Positions 61,815 to 64,000 of a stretch of DNA of 64,000 nucleotides are shown here, piece after piece. The position numbers and the translations under genes are program-made. How positions within the stretch are numbered: position 1 is the first letter of the stretch; every line of letters starts with the position of its first letter. The notes under the pieces were generated by a model that searched no databases, was not told the DNA's origin, and was given only the letters and a program-made list of their open reading frames with translations. The DNA is taken from the NCBI RefSeq assembly GCF_007991755.1, contig NZ_BJYY01000022.1:82943-146942 (forward strand). Direction: 5' to 3'. The stretch is from Cellulomonas aerilata. GTDB lineage: Bacteria; Actinomycetota; Actinomycetes; Actinomycetales; Cellulomonadaceae.

Positions 61815-62740
61815 CCGCGTCGACCGCCCCCGCACGGGGCACCTCGCCGCTGGGGGCCGGGCCGCGTCCTGCCGCGCCGCTCTCGCGCGGTCGGAGGACC
61901 GCTCGTTCCGGTGGCCGACCGCTCGCCACCCGTCTGCTGGGCGTCGTGGCCGTCGCGGTGGCCCTCGTCTGGGTCTTCCCGATCTACTGGATGATCAGCA
62001 GCTCGTTCCTGCCGACGAACCGGTTGCGCACCCCCACACCGACGTTCGTCCCGCTCGACGGCACGCTGGCCAACTTCCGCACCGTCCTGGGCGACCCGGG
62101 CTTCGCCGAGTCCTTCCGGACCTCGCTCGTCGTCACCGGGATCACGCTCGCCGCGGCCATCCTCTTCGCGTTCCTGGCCGCACTGGCGGTCAGCCGGTTC
62201 AGGTTCCGCGGCCGCCGGAGCTTCGTCGTGGCGATCCTGGTGGTGCAGATGATCCCGGCCGAGGGCCTGTTCATCTCGCAGTACCAGATGCTCGACGGCT
62301 GGGGCCTGGTCAACCACGTCCTCGGCCTCAGCCTCGTCTACGTCGCCGCGATCGTGCCGTTCACCATCTGGATGCTGCGTGGCTTCGTCACCGGCGTCCC
62401 GATCGAGCTCGAGGAAGCGGGCATGGTGGACGGGCTCTCGCGCACCGGCGCGTTCTTCCGCATCACGTTCCCGCTCCTCGCGCCCGGTCTGGTCGCCTCC
62501 GGGGTCTACGGATTCCTGCAGGCGTGGAACGAGTACACACTGGCCCTCGTCGTGATGACCGATCCCGACGAGCGCACGCTCCCGCTGTGGCTGCAGGGGC
62601 TGGTGGAGGCGAACCGCGCCACGGAATGGGGAGTCGTCATGGCCGGGGCCACGATGATCGCGGTCCCCGTCATCGTGTTCTTCCTCGTCGTCCAGAACCG
62701 CATGACCGGCGGTCTCGTCGCCGGGGCGGTGAAGGGATGA
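61811..62740 (+). CDS. sugar ABC transporter permease (MalG/DasC-like)
   Basis: The 309-residue partner permease has six helices after a basic N-terminus. FPIYWMISSSFLPTNRLRTPTPTFVP is typical of the MalG group, and ELEEAGMVDGLSRTGAFFRITFPLLAPG is its EAA loop. GTGA and ATGA overlaps tie it to the other permease and to the ROK kinase gene. Confidence 0.93.
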   Translation: MTASTAPARGTSPLGAGPRPAAPLSRGRRTARSGGRPLATRLLGVVAVAVALVWVFPIYWMISSSFLPTNRLRTPTPTFVPLDGTLANFRTVLGDPGFAESFRTSLVVTGITLAAAILFAFLAALAVSRFRFRGRRSFVVAILVVQMIPAEGLFISQYQMLDGWGLVNHVLGLSLVYVAAIVPFTIWMLRGFVTGVPIELEEAGMVDGLSRTGAFFRITFPLLAPGLVASGVYGFLQAWNEYTLALVVMTDPDERTLPLWLQGLVEANRATEWGVVMAGATMIAVPVIVFFLVVQNRMTGGLVAGAVKG

Positions 62741-63714
62741 CCGCACCGGCGGGCCCAGGGGGGACAGGCTGGTCGGTCGGGCTCGACATCGGTGGGACGA
62801 AGATCAGCGCGGTGCTGGTGGACGAGACGTCGACCGTCCGGTCGGCTCTGCGGATGCCGACGCGTCATGGCGTCTCCGGCGTGGTCGGCTCCGCTGCCGA
62901 GGCCACCCACCGGCTGTGCGCGCAGGCCGACGTGACGCCGGGGGAGCTCGCCGCGGTCGGCGTCGGCGTGCCGGGGATGGTCGACACCGCGGCGGGGACG
63001 GTGACCCATGCGGTCAACCTCGGCGTCCACGGGGACCCCCTCCCGCTCGGGCGGCTGCTCGGTGAGGAGCTGCGCCGCAGCCCGGTCCGGGTGGAGAACG
63101 ACCTCAACGTCGCGGCCCTGGGCGCGTCCGAGCTGCTCCACCTCGACGGCGACCTGGCCTTCCTCGCGCTGGGGACCGGGGTCGGTGCCGGGCTCGTCCT
63201 CGACGGGCAGCTGCGCCGGGGGCACCGGGGAGGCGCGGGGGAGATCGGCCACCTGCCGTTCCGGGCCGACGGCCCGACGTGCCTCTGCGGACAACGAGGC
63301 TGTCTGGAGCTCTACGCGTCCGGGTCCGCCATCGCTGCGGCGTGGCCCAGCAGGACCGGACGGCCGGCACCCGCCGAGGTCTTCGAGGCAGCCGCGTCGG
63401 GTGACGCCGACGCCCTGCGGATCCGTGACGACGTCGCCGACGCCGTGGCCGCAGCGGTACGGATGCTCGTGCTCATGTGCGACGTGCGCCATGTCGTCCT
63501 CGGGGGCGGCGTCGCGCAGCTGGGCATGCCGCTGCTCGAGGCCGTCACGGAGTCACTGCGGGTGCACGCCGCCGGCTCGCCGTTCCTGGAGTCGATGCAC
63601 ATCGCCGACCGGCTCGTGCTCAGTCCACGAGGCGGTGAGGTCGCCCCGCTCGGGGCAGCGCTGGCGGCACGGCCGGCAGGGGCCCGCCGGCCGGCGCCGG
63701 CGCCGGCGCGGTGA
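62737..63714 (+). CDS. ROK-family sugar kinase
   Basis: A 325-residue ROK protein without a DNA-binding domain, so probably a kinase. VGLDIGGTKISAVLVDE is the ATP phosphate loop, GVGVPGMVD and VENDLNVAALGASE follow with the catalytic Asp, then GEIGHLPF, and zinc-site CLCGQRGCLE. Glucokinases and GlcNAc kinases share these motifs. With a DasA-like transporter, phosphorylation of imported amino sugar is plausible but unproven. The last 15 residues are Ala/Pro-rich. Confidence 0.92.
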   Translation: MTAPAGPGGTGWSVGLDIGGTKISAVLVDETSTVRSALRMPTRHGVSGVVGSAAEATHRLCAQADVTPGELAAVGVGVPGMVDTAAGTVTHAVNLGVHGDPLPLGRLLGEELRRSPVRVENDLNVAALGASELLHLDGDLAFLALGTGVGAGLVLDGQLRRGHRGGAGEIGHLPFRADGPTCLCGQRGCLELYASGSAIAAAWPSRTGRPAPAEVFEAAASGDADALRIRDDVADAVAAAVRMLVLMCDVRHVVLGGGVAQLGMPLLEAVTESLRVHAAGSPFLESMHIADRLVLSPRGGEVAPLGAALAARPAGARRPAPAPAR

Positions 63715-63804
63715 CACGAGCCCTCGCCGGCAGCGCCTCGTCACGGCCGCCCGACGAGCGATCCGCCCGTTCCGCGCCCGGCACAGGCGCTGCGTGCGAG
63801 GCCG

Positions 63805-63818
63805 GTGACGGGCGTCAC
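63805..63818. promoter_or_regulatory. perfect palindrome GTGACG-GG-CGTCAC
   Basis: The six-base half-sites lie 12 bases before the TTGACC of the next promoter, a normal place for an activator or repressor site. The bound protein is unknown. Confidence 0.4.
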
Positions 63819-63829
63819 GGTCCTCCGGG

Positions 63830-63860
63830 TTGACCGGACACCGCGCAGGGCGGGTAACGT
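63830..63860 (+). promoter_or_regulatory. promoter TTGACC-N19-TAACGT at the right edge
   Basis: TTGACC (63830-63835) and TAACGT (63855-63860) share their -10 and flanking CGGG with the tRNA-Gln promoter. The spacing of 19 is long; GTAACG with 18 bases is the alternative. The transcript would have a leader of about 120 bases. Confidence 0.5.
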
Positions 63861-63986
63861 TGTCCCTCGCCGCCCTGGTCGGGAGGAACGGACGCCAGCT
63901 CCTTGGAGCGGCGGCTGGTCCCGGGGGCCGGCGCAACCCTCTGTGTGACACCACCCGCTCGTTCTTCGCAGCGCGCGGGACGAGGG

Positions 63987-64000
63987 GTGCGCATCGGGGT
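63987..64000 (+). CDS. possible start of a gene cut by the right window edge
   Basis: GTG 63987 begins V-R-I-G-V, preceded by GGGACGAGG. The first residues match proteins such as 6-phosphofructokinase (MRIGVLT), but five residues prove nothing. The upstream leader (63867-63986) is structured, with GCAACCCTC and GAGGGGTGC able to pair. Confidence 0.25.

Noticed and set aside
63861..64000. SAM-I or SAM-IV riboswitch
   Set aside because: Only the CAACC/GGTGC-like part is suggestive; the 5' core does not match either consensus and the region is cut by the window. Kept as an unclassified leader only.

Overview
The window is very GC-rich and coding-dense, with frequent GTG starts, 4-base GTGA/ATGA gene overlaps and many likely leaderless genes. 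Its gene order (gltX; ndgR-type regulator/leuCD; plsC-gpsA-ddl-thiL; rpmB-DAK2-recG-rsmD-coaD; sepIVA/DUF177-rpmF-rnc-mutM; rne-rplU-rpmA-obg-proB-proA-nadD-rsfS-phosphatase) is that of an actinobacterial chromosome. Together with the secreted GH105-type hydrolase, the chitobiose-type ABC transporter and the mycothiol-family protein it suggests a Cellulomonas-like member of the Micrococcales. That placement is inference. No phage, insertion sequence, CRISPR array or rRNA operon is visible; this looks like core chromosome with small accessory inserts.

Layout. 1-9.1 kb: a broken DUF222/HNH gene, a conserved actinobacterial protein, pdxH, a membrane acyltransferase-like protein, a methyltransferase, an FAH-family hydrolase, a LOV-GGDEF protein (probable blue-light-regulated diguanylate cyclase), gltX and a HAD phosphatase. 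9.2-13.2 kb: a compact ABC transporter plus DesK/DesR-type two-component operon. 13.4-13.7 kb: tRNA-Gln(CTG) and tRNA-Glu(CTC). 13.7-20.3 kb: leucine biosynthesis (IclR regulator divergent from leuCD) followed by murA, plsC and gpsA; a dispersed inverted-repeat family brackets the leucine genes. 20.3-27.1 kb: accessory metabolism and regulation (MOSC, VOC, SDR, MDMPI-like, HxlR/MFS pair with a perfect operator, AlkD-like protein, PLP transsulfuration enzyme).

27.2-44.8 kb: ddl, DUF3515 lipoprotein, thiL, GNAT, rpmB, DAK2 fatty-acid-kinase-like protein, recG, an insert (SGNH hydrolase, secreted GH105-like enzyme, ABC-type ATPase/membrane pair), then rsmD, coaD, a SepIVA-like coiled coil, DUF177, rpmF, rnc and mutM. 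45.0-57.7 kb: a very large RNase E/G with disordered flanks, ribosomal proteins L21 and L27, Obg, the proline genes, a 50-residue membrane peptide gene, nadD, a proline-rich membrane protein, rsfS and a histidine phosphatase. 57.75 kb: tRNA-Ala(GGC). 58.1-63.7 kb: a sugar locus (ROK repressor, DasABC-like binding protein and permeases, ROK kinase). The right edge holds the promoter and leader of a gene that runs out of the window.

Two themes recur. First, many genes carry a TANNNT -10 hexamer 6-8 bases before the start codon, which indicates leaderless transcripts and fixes several starts. Second, short in-frame tandem repeats sit at protein N-termini or in surface loops in several unrelated genes.
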